DNA of 64,000 bases from Photobacterium leiognathi (GCF_030685535.1 NZ_CP131599.1:1116001-1180000); one strand, 5' to 3'. Shown: positions 46,619 to 56,730, counted from the stretch's first letter. Numbers and translations: made by a program. The notes: generated by a model from the letters alone, not told the origin.

Positions 46619-46913
46619 CGGTAATACCAAGGGTATTTAAGAATGAAAATACACTGAACTCCCCTAAGCTCAAGCATATTCTTGACTCATATTTAGCATC
46701 TTAATTTTCACAGTTTTAGAGATTTATTCGTTGCTTCAATGAAAAATTCCTATTCTATTTACATGCAATAAACAAACATCATTCCATTTCTGAGATTTAG
46801 ATCTCAGCATATTTGTAACCATTAATAAATTCATAAGGTTACTAATAATAGATAAGTATAAAAGTATTACAGCAATCGTTATCTTGTGACATTAACCACA
46901 ACATTAATGCAAC
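46619..46913. other. AT-rich gap between repeat copy 2 and the trmY terminator
   Basis: This 295 bp stretch has no supported ORF or RNA. Together with the repeat and the 46302-46351 leader it makes a 671 bp gene-free region upstream of the POT transporter and downstream of trmY. Confidence 0.4.
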
Positions 46914-46949
46914 AAAAAAGCCGTTAACTGTCTCCAGCAACGGCTTTTT
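46914..46949 (-). terminator. Terminator after trmY
   Basis: AAAAAGCCGTT and AACGGCTTTTT pair over 11 bp around a 13-base loop, with T runs on the minus strand. Confidence 0.85.
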
Positions 46950-46972
46950 GAAAAACATTTTATAACCTAAAA

Positions 46973-47569
46973 TTACAGTGTTAAATCCAATTCGTTATGA
47001 ATAAGAACAATACACTGCGAAGCAAATAGCATTTTAGGTCCTAAGCTGATTTTCTGAGCACCTAAACGTTTTAAACTATTAAAGCTCTTTTTCGGCATTG
47101 GCATATGATCGGTTAATAAGAAGCAAGGGTTATCAGCCAATTCAATATCACGTACGAAATCACCTTTTTTATCCAACATATACAGTTGGTAATCTTCAGC
47201 TAACTCGCCCACTAACTTTTCAAAGCTAATAGTACGTACAGTAATACCTGGCTCAACCACACGTGATTGCTCTTTACCCATACCTAATGACTTATCAAGC
47301 GCATGGGCAATTTTGTCTAACCATGCTTGCTCATGAAAACCAGTCAGATTAGTAATATCATTTGAGCTAAAACTAATGGTACGAGAGAAATCTTGCGTAC
47401 TTTCAAGCACTAAATGCACCATGATATCTTCACGATGAGACTGCGCCACAAAAATAGCATTCATTAAAACGTGAGCCAAAATTTCAGTGTGAGCATCTTG
47501 ACCAACAGATGCTAATAACATTTTGCTGTCTGTTGGGGCTGAACGGGCTCTTAATACGAAAGCGCGCAT
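46973..47569 (-). CDS. trmY: TrmY-like SPOUT methyltransferase
   Basis: SPOUT-fold SAM methyltransferase of the COG1901 type. The archaeal enzyme methylates pseudouridine-54 in the tRNA T-loop. Family features are MRAFVLRARSAPTDSK at the start, GQDAHTEILAHVLMNAIFVAQSHREDI near residues 24-50 and the knot region PCFLLTDHMPMPKK with SLGPKMLFASQCIVLIHNELD. I start at the ATG at 47569, which has AGGATA upstream; the earlier in-frame ATG adds 21 atypical residues. The length is 198. Most bacteria carry m5U54, not pseudouridine, so the natural substrate in this organism is uncertain. It is a lone gene. Confidence 0.85.
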   Translation of the reverse strand: MRAFVLRARSAPTDSKMLLASVGQDAHTEILAHVLMNAIFVAQSHREDIMVHLVLESTQDFSRTISFSSNDITNLTGFHEQAWLDKIAHALDKSLGMGKEQSRVVEPGITVRTISFEKLVGELAEDYQLYMLDKKGDFVRDIELADNPCFLLTDHMPMPKKSFNSLKRLGAQKISLGPKMLFASQCIVLIHNELDLTL

Positions 47570-47778
47570 AGTTAATATCCTAGAAATTGAAAGTGACACT
47601 TGCTTCGCTACACAATGGTACATATCAATCATATACCTACAGCGAGCGCCGTATTATCCCCGCTTTTTAATAATATGTAACCCCTGTTGATCATATTCCT
47701 ATTTCCATTCGTATTATTTGGTGTTTTTACCAATGTTTGCTAACACTAATCAACAGAAGCGTATACAAGGAAAGAATA

Positions 47779-48198
47779 ATGGAAAAGATGATTATCTTTT
47801 ATGATGGCAGTTGCCCACTGTGTGTTGCTGAAATGAAGCAATTGCAACAACTCAATGTGCGCAAACGTCTTACGTTCGAAGATATCTTAGCCGTTGATTT
47901 CCAACAACGCTTCCCGAATATTTCGGTCCAGAAAGCCAGCAACGTTTTACATGGTCTACTGTATCAGGACACTGGCATCATAAATAAGTACCAAGCAGAG
48001 ACAACCTTATTACTCGGCTTAGATGTCACCTATCAAGCGTGGAAAATGGTAGGCAAAAAACCTTGGTTAAAGCTATTACGTTTACCTGTGATTCGTTTTT
48101 TTGCCGATAAAGCTTATTTGTTCTTTGCTAGAAATCGTTATCGTATTTCAGCACTATTAACAGGTAAGGCTCGTTGCAAGCAGTGCTCAATAGAATAA
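47779..48198 (+). CDS. DCC-family (DUF393) thiol-disulfide oxidoreductase-like protein
   Basis: Small thioredoxin-like protein of the DCC group, named for the N-terminal motif seen here as IIFYDGSCPLCVAEM (CPLC, residues 12-15). Family members are putative thiol-disulfide enzymes; no substrate is known. A C-terminal KARCKQC adds two more cysteines. The stretch KPWLKLLRLPVIRFFADKAYLFFARNRYR is helical and typical. I take the ATG at 47779, preceded by AAGGAAAGAATA. An in-frame ATG 14 codons upstream lacks a site. The length is 139 residues. It is divergent from trmY and intact. Confidence 0.83.
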   Translation: MEKMIIFYDGSCPLCVAEMKQLQQLNVRKRLTFEDILAVDFQQRFPNISVQKASNVLHGLLYQDTGIINKYQAETTLLLGLDVTYQAWKMVGKKPWLKLLRLPVIRFFADKAYLFFARNRYRISALLTGKARCKQCSIE

Positions 48199-48468
48199 GA
48201 AATCTAATCAGTGCTCACAGCAATATTCCTTACACGCAAGCTTGTCTCAATGCTTTTTACGCTTTCTTAAAGTGTAAGTAACTCATTCGTGTATTTATTA
48301 AATAAATAGAACAAAACGCCATAAAATAGACACAGATTAAGAATTAAAACGTCAATAAAAAATTCTTTGTAGTCATATATCTAACTTTTACACTTTTCTA
48401 CGTGCATAAATAAAAAACACTATTTACACTCGCCGCACTTTCTAACACCACATTTTTCTGAGACAACA

Positions 48469-50352
48469 ATGCAACTATCACTAAAACAAAAGCTGATCAG
48501 CGCGAGCTTGTCTGCTGTTGTCCTTATGGCAGCAGTATTAACTTGGCTTGCAGCCAGTAATTTACAAGAACAAACCAACGAAAATATCTTAGCGCGCGTG
48601 CAAAGTGTGGCAACCACAGCCACCAGCGGTATTGAAGATTGGGTTAATATCCGTCGTAGTATTACCTCCTCAGTTAAAGAACCCTATCAACAAGCGGATC
48701 TTGTGCCTTTCCTAGAACAAGCACGTGATGCTGGCGGTTTTGACGATATCTACTACGGTTCAGTTAATGGTGAAATGACCCGTTCACACCCAGAACGTAA
48801 CCGTGCTGATTACGATCCTCGTACTCGCCCTTGGTACGGTGACGCCGTAAACAGCAACAAACAAGTGATCACCACCGCTTATCAAGATGCCATCACTAAT
48901 GCCCTATTGGTGACAATTGCCGAGCCTATTCGTAATAAAGGCACACTGGCAGGTGTTATCGGTGCCGACGTATTAATTGATCAACTTATTAACGATGTGA
49001 TCAGTTTGAACATTGGTGATAATGCTTATGCCATGTTGATCGATAAAAAGAATGGGACTTTCCTTGCTCACCCTGATAAGTCACTGTTATTAAAACCGAT
49101 TGCGAACTACAGCAATCAGTTAAACATGGGCAATATCGAGCAAAGTGCCAATACAAATAGCCTAGAGCAGATCTCTATTAAGGGGAAAGATAAGCTATTT
49201 TACTTTGCGAATATCCCAAATAGTGATTGGGTATTTGGTCTTGAAATGGATAAATCCACAGAAGAAGCCAGCTACTATTCACTATTAACCGAGCTTATTA
49301 TCACAGCTATTGTGATCACCTTGATCGTGGTTGTCGCGGTGGCATGGTTAGTTAACTTCTTGCTACGTGATTTAGATCGTGTATCAAAAGCACTGGCTGA
49401 AATAGCTAACGGTGAAGGCGATTTAACTCAGCGTTTAGAACCACGCAGTGATGATGAAGTAGGTAAACTGGCACTTAACTTCAATCAATTTGTTGGCAAC
49501 ATGCATCAAATGGTGACTCGCCTGCGCCACGTATCAGAATCACTCAATCAACAATCACATGTTACTGCATCACAAGCTGAAGAGCGCAGCGCACGTATTC
49601 AGCTTCAACAAGATGAAATCAACATGGTAGCAACAGCTATCAATGAAATGGCGGCCGCAACGCAAGAGATCGCATCAAATGCAGAAAACACCGCAAGAAC
49701 ATCTGAAGAAACGGTAACGGCATCTAATCATGGTGCAACACAAGTAAACCAAAGCCAGCAATCAATCAGTACCTTGGCACAAGAAGTCGAAAAAGCAACA
49801 ACAGTGATCAGTGATTTAAACCAACATGCACAAAGTATCACTACGATTTTATCGACTATCCAAGGCATTGCAGAGCAAACTAACCTCCTTGCTCTTAACG
49901 CTGCTATCGAAGCGGCACGTGCTGGTACACAAGGTCGAGGTTTTGCCGTTGTTGCTGATGAAGTACGTGTTCTTAGCCAACGAACTCATGCTTCAACCCA
50001 AGAAATCCAACAGATGATTGAAGCGCTACAGCAAACCACACGCCAAGCAGTCGGTATTATGGATGATAGTCGTCACTTGTCTGAAACCAGTGTTGATGAT
50101 GCTAATGCAGCGGCGGTTAGCTTGTCGCAAATCACCACATCAGTAACCACCATTAATGATATGGCGACCCAAATTGCCTCTGCAGCAGAAGAGCAAACCT
50201 TAGTCACATCGGAAATTACCCGTAACACAGAAGGGATCCGTGATGTGTCTAACGAGCTTGCCGTTGAAGCAGGAGAAGCGGCAAAACAAGCAGCGGAGTT
50301 GTTTAACTTATCCCACGAACTGCAACAAGAAATCAGTCGTTTTAAACTCTAA
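48469..50352 (+). CDS. Methyl-accepting chemotaxis protein with dCACHE sensor
   Basis: Inner-membrane chemoreceptor that controls CheA. It has membrane helix 1 at about residues 10-29, and a periplasmic double CACHE domain to about 275 with [14 protein letters not shown], a pattern common in amino-acid-sensing CACHE modules. Membrane helix 2 lies near 280-300 and a HAMP domain at about 300-355. The long cytoplasmic coiled coil has the hairpin tip [20 protein letters not shown] and [18 protein letters not shown]. No pentapeptide CheR tether is at the C terminus. The length is 627 residues. It is monocistronic with a good terminator. The ligand is not established. Confidence 0.92.
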   Translation: MQLSLKQKLISASLSAVVLMAAVLTWLAASNLQEQTNENILARVQSVATTATSGIEDWVNIRRSITSSVKEPYQQADLVPFLEQARDAGGFDDIYYGSVNGEMTRSHPERNRADYDPRTRPWYGDAVNSNKQVITTAYQDAITNALLVTIAEPIRNKGTLAGVIGADVLIDQLINDVISLNIGDNAYAMLIDKKNGTFLAHPDKSLLLKPIANYSNQLNMGNIEQSANTNSLEQISIKGKDKLFYFANIPNSDWVFGLEMDKSTEEASYYSLLTELIITAIVITLIVVVAVAWLVNFLLRDLDRVSKALAEIANGEGDLTQRLEPRSDDEVGKLALNFNQFVGNMHQMVTRLRHVSESLNQQSHVTASQAEERSARIQLQQDEINMVATAINEMAAATQEIASNAENTARTSEETVTASNHGATQVNQSQQSISTLAQEVEKATTVISDLNQHAQSITTILSTIQGIAEQTNLLALNAAIEAARAGTQGRGFAVVADEVRVLSQRTHASTQEIQQMIEALQQTTRQAVGIMDDSRHLSETSVDDANAAAVSLSQITTSVTTINDMATQIASAAEEQTLVTSEITRNTEGIRDVSNELAVEAGEAAKQAAELFNLSHELQQEISRFKL

Positions 50353-50382
50353 ACATACCGTTATAACAACGAAAAACTAACG

Positions 50383-50415
50383 ACAAAAGCTAGCATATAA
50401 CGTGCTAGCTTTTGT
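50383..50415 (+). terminator. Terminator after the chemoreceptor gene
   Basis: ACAAAAGCTAGCA and TGCTAGCTTTTGT pair perfectly over 13 bp around a seven-base loop. The next start is only 20 bp further. Confidence 0.8.
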
Positions 50416-50435
50416 TCTATATATAGCTAACTATT

Positions 50436-51479
50436 ATGCCAATATTTCTATTTCTCTTAACAATAAGTTTCAGTATTAGCGCCAATGCGGCATGGGATAA
50501 CCCAACCGATCGCTATAAAGATGAATATAAAAAACACTTAAGCGCAAGCTGTCCTATTGCCAGTGATAGCATGAAACATTTCGTCTATTTTACTAAAGAC
50601 AGAAAAGCCATTAAATCTCATCCTTTACTCAACAATCCTCGTTTTGTAGGCGCACAAATCATGTATTCATGGTCTGACTTAGAACCTCAAAAAGACGTTT
50701 ATGATTTCTCTATCATTCTTGAAGATTATGAGTACCTAAAAAAGCACGGTAAAAAGCTCTTTATTCAACTTCAAGATGCGACCTTCTATTCTGAAAATAA
50801 AGCCGTACCTAATTACCTTCTCGATAAAGTCTATGATGGTGGCGCAGTTCAGCAATACACTGATGATGGAAATAGCGAAGGATGGGTAGCTAAACGCTGG
50901 AATAAACAAGTTCGAACTCGCTTCGCACTATTAATGCAAGCATTAGGACGCCAGTTTGATGGAAAAATTGAAGGGATAAACCTACAAGAAACCGCTATTG
51001 GTGTATCAATAAAAACCGATCCAAGCTTTAATGAAAAAGACTATGTAACAGGTATCAAAGCAAACATGCTGGCCTTGAAACAGGCTTTTCCTTCTTCAAC
51101 AACCATGCAATATGCCAACTTTGTTAACGGTGAATGGCTTCCTTGGGAAGACAAAGGTTACCTTAAAAGTATTTACCAATACGGCGAAAAAATTGGAGTG
51201 GGATTAGGTGCACCCGATCTCATGGTTAAGCGTCGAGGACAACTGAACCACGCTTTAGCTATGATGCATGAAAATAAGTATTCCGTCCCTTTAGGCATTG
51301 CCATTCAAGACGGTAATTACATAGGGCAAACCAACACGACTGAAGTAGTTGAAAAACGAAACAACATCGTACCCATGCTGCACTCATTTAGTCAGCACTT
51401 CCTGAAAGTAAAATACATGTTCTGGGGATACCAAGAGCCCTACTTTACAGAAGATGTTCTTACTTGCTTCAACGCTTAA
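50436..51479 (+). CDS. Secreted TIM-barrel-like protein of unknown function
   Basis: Exported protein with the signal peptide MPIFLFLLTISFSISANA cut before AWDN. The mature part resembles a glycoside-hydrolase-like barrel: FVGAQIMYSWSDLEPQKDVYDF and LKKHGKKLFIQLQDATFY resemble the first strands of GH42- or GH5-like folds. A Glu in KIEGINLQETAIG and an acidic GAPDLM later could be catalytic, but the family is not recognised with certainty. The length is 347 residues. The ATG has no good ribosome site and lies only 20 bp after the chemoreceptor terminator, so some read-through may drive it. It ends at a terminator. Confidence 0.62.
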   Translation: MPIFLFLLTISFSISANAAWDNPTDRYKDEYKKHLSASCPIASDSMKHFVYFTKDRKAIKSHPLLNNPRFVGAQIMYSWSDLEPQKDVYDFSIILEDYEYLKKHGKKLFIQLQDATFYSENKAVPNYLLDKVYDGGAVQQYTDDGNSEGWVAKRWNKQVRTRFALLMQALGRQFDGKIEGINLQETAIGVSIKTDPSFNEKDYVTGIKANMLALKQAFPSSTTMQYANFVNGEWLPWEDKGYLKSIYQYGEKIGVGLGAPDLMVKRRGQLNHALAMMHENKYSVPLGIAIQDGNYIGQTNTTEVVEKRNNIVPMLHSFSQHFLKVKYMFWGYQEPYFTEDVLTCFNA

Positions 51480-51503
51480 CTAAACCCACATAAGGTTAAC
51501 AGC

Positions 51504-51530
51504 AAAGCCAGCACAATCGTTGCTGGCTTT
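51504..51530. terminator. Hairpin between convergent genes at 51480-51542
   Basis: AAAGCCAGCA and TGCTGGCTTT pair over 10 bp around CAATCGT, with short T/A tails suitable for both strands. Confidence 0.7.
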
Positions 51531-51542
51531 CACGAAACACCC

Positions 51543-53546
51543 CTAAAACTCAAAGTTATCTATTCGATTAAATTCGGTAATTCGTCCTTTACCTTGCATC
51601 TTAGATTGGTACATCGCCATATCCGCGCAATGTAATACGCTATCAATACCTGTCACATCATTAGATTCAATATAATAACAACCAATACTCGCCCCAACGT
51701 GGATCATATGTCCTTTAATATTAATCGGTTGAGAAATGTTATTAATGATTCGATTACCAATATTCAAAATCGATTCACGTGTTTTTACTGGGTTTAATAC
51801 AGCAACAAACTCATCCCCAGCTAAGCGCGTTACAATGTCATTTTGACGAACACTCATCATTAATTTCTTCGCTACAATTTGCAGCACCTGATCACCAATT
51901 TCATGACCATAAGAATCATTCACAAATTTAAAGCCATCTAAATCAATAAATAATACTGCCATGGTTTCAAGGCGCGGCATCGATAGCTTTTCAATTAAAT
52001 AGCGATGTAAAAACTCACGATTCGGTAAATGAGTTAACGTATCATGCTGCGCAATATGTGCTAATCGTTGTGCTTCTTTAACGGAGCTAATGTCAGAAGC
52101 TAATACCACAATTTGGCTATCACGTGTTTCACTATCAATGATCTGACTAACCTTCAATTGTAATGGAATAGAGACCTTACGTTGCTGGTTATAAATAGCG
52201 CATTCCCCTTGCCACTGTTGGTGTAATGACAACGCCATCAAAATCTCTTTCTTCATTGGTAAACTATCCGTTTCAGTTAATACTGAACGGTAATATTTAC
52301 CGATAACATTGGCACGCTTCAAACCAATAAGACGACAAAACGCACGGTTAACCATTTCAATATGTACACAATTATCAAGCAATAAAATGGCTTCATTGCT
52401 GTTTTCAAAGATCTTTGCAGCCAGTTGTTGTTGACGCTCTGCTTGGCTTTTCTCTGTCACATCTTCAAGGGCAAATAAAATCTGTTGTTTGTGTGGCAGT
52501 GGCTGACTAACCACTTGATAAATGGAAGTACCTTTCACGCCTTCAGCTTTGATCAATTCATGATTAAACTGTGCTCGCCCTTCTAGCACTAACTGTAACT
52601 TCTGCTCGAAAGCTTCAAACTCAATCGGGTTAATAACTTTGCAGAAATTACGAGATTTCATCGCAGGAACAGAGTAAGGAAACAGTGACGCACAACTTTC
52701 ATTGGCTAAAATAATACGCCCATTACGATCCACAACTACTAAGGCATGTTGAACCGTGCTGATCACATCATCTGCAAATGCTTTCTCATTTTCTAACTGC
52801 GAAATCGTATGTTTAATTTTGGACTCACGCTGATTAAGCTTTACAATCATCGTGTTAAAACAATCAATTAATGCATTAATTTCATCTTTGGCATCTGATG
52901 CCTGTTTAATTGTATCGGTTTGATTAAAGTGAATGACATTGATCATCGCATCATTTAACTGGCGAATCGGACTGATCATCCAATGACGTAGGCGATGTAT
53001 TACAAAAAAGCTAAGCAGTACCAAGGCTGCCAATAAGTACATACTGACTTCTAACTGAGAGGTTTTTATTTCCTCTAATGCCGCTAATGACACAACAACC
53101 TTTAGCCTTGCTAACTCTTCCTCTTCAAAGACTACAGGAACAACCATAAACAAGTGGTTATGGCTAAAAATATACCCTTTACGCTCAGCAATCTCCTTCT
53201 CCGACTCTGTTGGCATAACTGACGGTTGCTTCTGATTCTGATATTTAGCAAATACCATTTTTGCATCTCTCATCACAGATACAGAAGTGATCATAGGGTC
53301 GGCACAAAATGCGGATAATATTTCATTTGCCGTTAATGGATCATCAAATTGAATCGCAGCAGTTAAGTTTGTACCAATACCTGTTGCGAGAATATTGATT
53401 CGATTAACTAAATTCTGCTTTTCACTTTCGATATATTTATACGAACCTAATGTTTGGAATACCAAAAACAACACCACAACAAAAAAGACCAGAGGCAAAT
53501 ATAAACGTTGGCTTAATGATAAAGAGTTCATCCAATTTTTGCTCAT
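51543..53546 (-). CDS. Membrane diguanylate cyclase (sensor-HAMP-PAS-PAS-GGDEF)
   Basis: Makes cyclic di-GMP from two GTP. Order: membrane helix near residues 14-32, a periplasmic CHASE8-like sensor to about 165, helix 2 near 168-188, HAMP to about 245, two PAS-like domains (VVDRNGRIILAN and LLDNCVHIEMVN), and a GGDEF domain from about 500. The active motif is AGDEF, a variant that is active in known enzymes. An inhibitory-site RQND stands exactly five residues before it. There is no EAL domain. Its ATG overlaps the stop of the yfiR-like gene by four bases, and a TonB receptor gene precedes that. This matches the YfiR/YfiN pairing, in which the periplasmic partner restrains the cyclase. Confidence 0.9.
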   Translation of the reverse strand: MSKNWMNSLSLSQRLYLPLVFFVVVLFLVFQTLGSYKYIESEKQNLVNRINILATGIGTNLTAAIQFDDPLTANEILSAFCADPMITSVSVMRDAKMVFAKYQNQKQPSVMPTESEKEIAERKGYIFSHNHLFMVVPVVFEEEELARLKVVVSLAALEEIKTSQLEVSMYLLAALVLLSFFVIHRLRHWMISPIRQLNDAMINVIHFNQTDTIKQASDAKDEINALIDCFNTMIVKLNQRESKIKHTISQLENEKAFADDVISTVQHALVVVDRNGRIILANESCASLFPYSVPAMKSRNFCKVINPIEFEAFEQKLQLVLEGRAQFNHELIKAEGVKGTSIYQVVSQPLPHKQQILFALEDVTEKSQAERQQQLAAKIFENSNEAILLLDNCVHIEMVNRAFCRLIGLKRANVIGKYYRSVLTETDSLPMKKEILMALSLHQQWQGECAIYNQQRKVSIPLQLKVSQIIDSETRDSQIVVLASDISSVKEAQRLAHIAQHDTLTHLPNREFLHRYLIEKLSMPRLETMAVLFIDLDGFKFVNDSYGHEIGDQVLQIVAKKLMMSVRQNDIVTRLAGDEFVAVLNPVKTRESILNIGNRIINNISQPINIKGHMIHVGASIGCYYIESNDVTGIDSVLHCADMAMYQSKMQGKGRITEFNRIDNFEF

Positions 53547-54160
53547 GGCTGCACTCCTTTCACAGGTTGTGTTTCTAGCTTTGGCAAAATGGCAATTTTT
53601 AATAATTTAGAGCTAATAGAAAGCTTTGCTCTTTTAGCGTTAACCAGTGCAATTGCAGGACGAACTTTATTGTCCATTGAACGCAATTCAATCATGCCGC
53701 CTTTATTTAAAAATGATTGACCTGAGCCAATAGTTAACACCCCTTGCTCAATAGGTATTTGATTCAATTTTTGCTCTCGTTGAGGAGATATATAGGCAAT
53801 TTGGCATTGGTCAATTTGATTAATATTCGTTAACGTGACGATGTTATTTCCAATGTTATTGGCTTTAAGTAAACGACTTAATGTTAACGCTACCTTATCA
53901 GTACCGAGTGTGCAGTACGTTAATTTTTCGCTTGTTTTTAGCTACGTGATAAATTGCGAGAAACGGTAAATATACACTGCGGAAATTTCATAATCGGCAG
54001 CATTATGAGCATGCACTTTATGAGCTAAGGTATTAATACAAAGCGCCAAGGCAACCACAAAATATAAAATGTACAGACGGCAAAAATGGTAAGGCTTACC
54101 GATAAGCCCTACTACTTTCTGTTTCATTTTATTGTTCGGTGCGCAATCGTTACTTTGCAT
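53543..54160 (-). pseudogene. YfiR-like (DUF4154) periplasmic regulator with internal amber codon
   Basis: The continuous frame of 206 codons starts at 54160 with a long signal region (ILYFVVALALCINTLAHKVHA) and the DUF4154 start ADYEISAVYIYRFSQFIT. It then has TAG at 53942-53944, and continues LKTSEKLTYCTLGTDKVALT, CQIAYISP, and the family end GVLTIGSGQSFLNKGGMIEL with LSISSKLLKIA. Homologues typically have Trp at the TAG site (F..F..W), so a TGG to TAG change is likely. No frameshift is present. The product would end after about 72 residues. The 9 bp gap to the TonB receptor and the four-base overlap with the cyclase show one operon. If silent, the cyclase would lose its periplasmic brake. 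Confidence 0.83.
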
Positions 54161-54169
54161 TTAGCCCCA

Positions 54170-56314
54170 CTAAAGTGTTGTCCACGATAGACGCATAAAT
54201 ACCGTTTCTTCTAACGGTGCTTTATTGGGCATATCTTCATAGGTCGAACTGCCTAAACCATCAACAACAAACTCTACCAATGACCACGAGTGTTTTTGCT
54301 GCCATGCAACGCGTAAATCCAATGTAGTAATCGCAGGTGCTTCATAATATTCCAGTGATGATGACACTGAACCTTTATGTTTTAACCACCAATCAATTTG
54401 CCATTGAGGATTAAGTGTCCACATCATTTGGATCGAACCATAATGGTTCGGCTGATGATCATATAATGCTTTATAACCGCCATTGAGATATGTATCACAC
54501 GTTCGATAGCGTGAATCGCACTCTGCTTGTGTATCAATAAAGCTGTATGAGGTATTGAAATTGATCGCTTCTGAGGGTTGCCAAAACAAAGCTAACTCAG
54601 CGCCATAACTCTGTGCTGTTAAATTATCACTATAACTGTTTCTAAAGATCGCCGTTCCACCTGGTAATGTAGTGCCATCTTCACAATAACCATAAGTACA
54701 GATCCAACGACCATCATCAATCATACGTAGGTTATCGTACTCACTGTAAAAAACAGTGGCATCAAGGGAAAATGTGTCAGTTATTTTTCCACGATAGCCC
54801 GCATCCCAAGTAACAACTGATTCATTATCCATATCCTTATTACCCGCGGTATAGTTCATCGCAGGATACATACCGACACAAGACGGATGCTGAGATAAAT
54901 CACAATTTGGAATAGAAGCGATCGCATTACCTAAAACAAACATGTCCGTTGTTGAATCAACCGCAGATGGCGTTACTACAGCGCGACCAATACCAGTCCA
55001 CAATTGATGATCATCTGTCGCTTTATAATGTAACCTTAATTGCGGCTGTAACTCTGTTGTATCGTTACGTGTAAAGTGCTCAACTTTAACACCAAGGCTC
55101 GATGTCAGCTTATCCGTTAGTTGTGTTTCTAACTGTGAGAACACATTATAAATCTGCTCTCGCTGCACACGCTCATAAGCCAAGCGCTGATAAGGTTGCA
55201 TACCAGTATAATAATTAGCTTTGGCGGTTGGGATCTTTAGGCGTGTATAACGGGCACCAATACCCATTGTTAACTCATTTTGTTCATTAAGCTGTTTGAT
55301 CATTAATAGATCACCATTCACAGTACTATATTGACCATTCGCTGTTGGCTCTGTACGTGAATTATTATCAATCCAAAATGAGCCTTTATATTGGGTGTCA
55401 TCAAGTGTCTTACCAAAATTAAGGCTCGAATAAACCCCACGTGAATAATCCTTTAATAACGAAGGATTAGCGACAATAGCAGTATCAGGATACAAAGGAT
55501 GAAGGGGTTGTTCTAAAAAATCATAGGTGTACCAACTAGAATGCTCAGACTTGGTGTGATAACCACCTAGCTGGAAAGTTAAAAACTGATCGTCTTCAAT
55601 ATAATCCGTTCTAAAAGCAACGTTATAGTTATTCCACTCATCATCATTAAACGAGTAATAATCAGATTGAACACCTTTTACTGATAATCTTGCTGTTGTA
55701 AAATCATTTAGCTGAAAGCCATAACGATAGTCAGCTTCTTTATAATTATATTTACTATGGGCTATTTCAAAAAACTGACCGAGAGTCTCATTACTATTTT
55801 TAGTAATAATATTAATGACACCATTGGTCGCATTACCGCCCCACATCGTGCCAGCAGAACCACGTAAGATTTCAATACGATCAATATCATCTAAAATGGT
55901 ATCAATGGTGTGCCAGAAAGTACCTGACATTAGAGGGCTAAAAACACTGCGCCCATCTACCATGACGAGCAATTTATTAAATAGCGTTTCATTCAAACCA
56001 CGAAGAGAAACTTGCCAGTTAAATTCACTGAGCTTTGTTACCTGCACACCCGGTGCCAACGCTAATGCTTCAGCAATAGAGCGAACACCACTTCGACGAA
56101 TTTGTTCATTCGTGATCACATAGATAGCAGCAGGTACATCATTAAGCGGCTGCTCTTTTTTTGCTGCCGTCGTTACCGTTACGTTCTGACTTGTTAACTC
56201 ATCTAAGTCCATCGACATCAGATTATCAATGTCAGATGACGCCGAAGCTGCGCTATAGAATGACAATATGAATGCCGACAAGAAATACGATAACGAATGT
56301 AAATTTTTCTTCAT
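54170..56314 (-). CDS. TonB-dependent outer-membrane receptor
   Basis: Outer-membrane importer or sensor barrel. It has a signal peptide MKKNLHSLSYFLSAFILSFY, cleaved near SAASA, and then a TonB-box-like VTVTTAAKKEQPLNDVPAAI. The plug domain has VITNEQIRRSGVRSIAEALALAPGVQV and DRIEILRGSAGTMWGGNATNGVINIIT. A long beta barrel follows, ending VFMRLSWTTL with a C-terminal aromatic-hydrophobic strand. The start is the ATG at 56314; the frame remains open 29 codons further but without a signal-like extension. The length is 714 residues. The ligand is unknown. Placement before a YfiR-like gene and a cyclase suggests it helps the envelope signal to c-di-GMP. Confidence 0.87.
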   Translation of the reverse strand: MKKNLHSLSYFLSAFILSFYSAASASSDIDNLMSMDLDELTSQNVTVTTAAKKEQPLNDVPAAIYVITNEQIRRSGVRSIAEALALAPGVQVTKLSEFNWQVSLRGLNETLFNKLLVMVDGRSVFSPLMSGTFWHTIDTILDDIDRIEILRGSAGTMWGGNATNGVINIITKNSNETLGQFFEIAHSKYNYKEADYRYGFQLNDFTTARLSVKGVQSDYYSFNDDEWNNYNVAFRTDYIEDDQFLTFQLGGYHTKSEHSSWYTYDFLEQPLHPLYPDTAIVANPSLLKDYSRGVYSSLNFGKTLDDTQYKGSFWIDNNSRTEPTANGQYSTVNGDLLMIKQLNEQNELTMGIGARYTRLKIPTAKANYYTGMQPYQRLAYERVQREQIYNVFSQLETQLTDKLTSSLGVKVEHFTRNDTTELQPQLRLHYKATDDHQLWTGIGRAVVTPSAVDSTTDMFVLGNAIASIPNCDLSQHPSCVGMYPAMNYTAGNKDMDNESVVTWDAGYRGKITDTFSLDATVFYSEYDNLRMIDDGRWICTYGYCEDGTTLPGGTAIFRNSYSDNLTAQSYGAELALFWQPSEAINFNTSYSFIDTQAECDSRYRTCDTYLNGGYKALYDHQPNHYGSIQMMWTLNPQWQIDWWLKHKGSVSSSLEYYEAPAITTLDLRVAWQQKHSWSLVEFVVDGLGSSTYEDMPNKAPLEETVFMRLSWTTL

Positions 56315-56730
56315 GGTTATTATGTTAGGTAAACGTTCCCTCCTAAATTCTATCAAAGTAGTTATGGTTATTAATAATAAGGTTATATATATCCATACCA
56401 CTCAAAAATACCAAAAAGGCATAACAAACAGGTTATTTTCATTTAAAAAATAAACAATTTTTATATTAACCATCCAACAATATAAGCTTAATACTAAAAA
56501 AAAATAATAATACTCATCAAAGGCCATAGTTATTAATATTTAGTTACGCTTTAAATTCTTTTAGAGAATAATTTTTTTCTTAACCAAATGTAAATAATTA
56601 GACGCAGTTAACAACTAGATAGCTTACCTATTACTTAGATAACAAAATAATCAAATTCATTAACTAACTAAATCTCATGAATCTCCGTTAATAGCAGCCT
56701 CATGCTCATCTTTTTGGTACTATATAACAC
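56315..56730. other. AT-rich divergent region between TonB receptor and TPP riboswitch
   Basis: This 416 bp region is strongly AT-rich. It must contain the promoter of the TonB-receptor operon and that of the thiD transcript. I see no ORF with support and no clear Fur or other operator. Confidence 0.4.

Noticed and set aside
46513..46704. Rightward 63-codon frame
   Set aside because: Its first half lies inside repeat copy 2 and the matching copy at 24650 does not preserve the frame.
51543..53546. Reading the cyclase as inactive because its motif is AGDEF
   Set aside because: AGDEF variants are known to be active, and the inhibitory RxxD site is kept at the correct distance.
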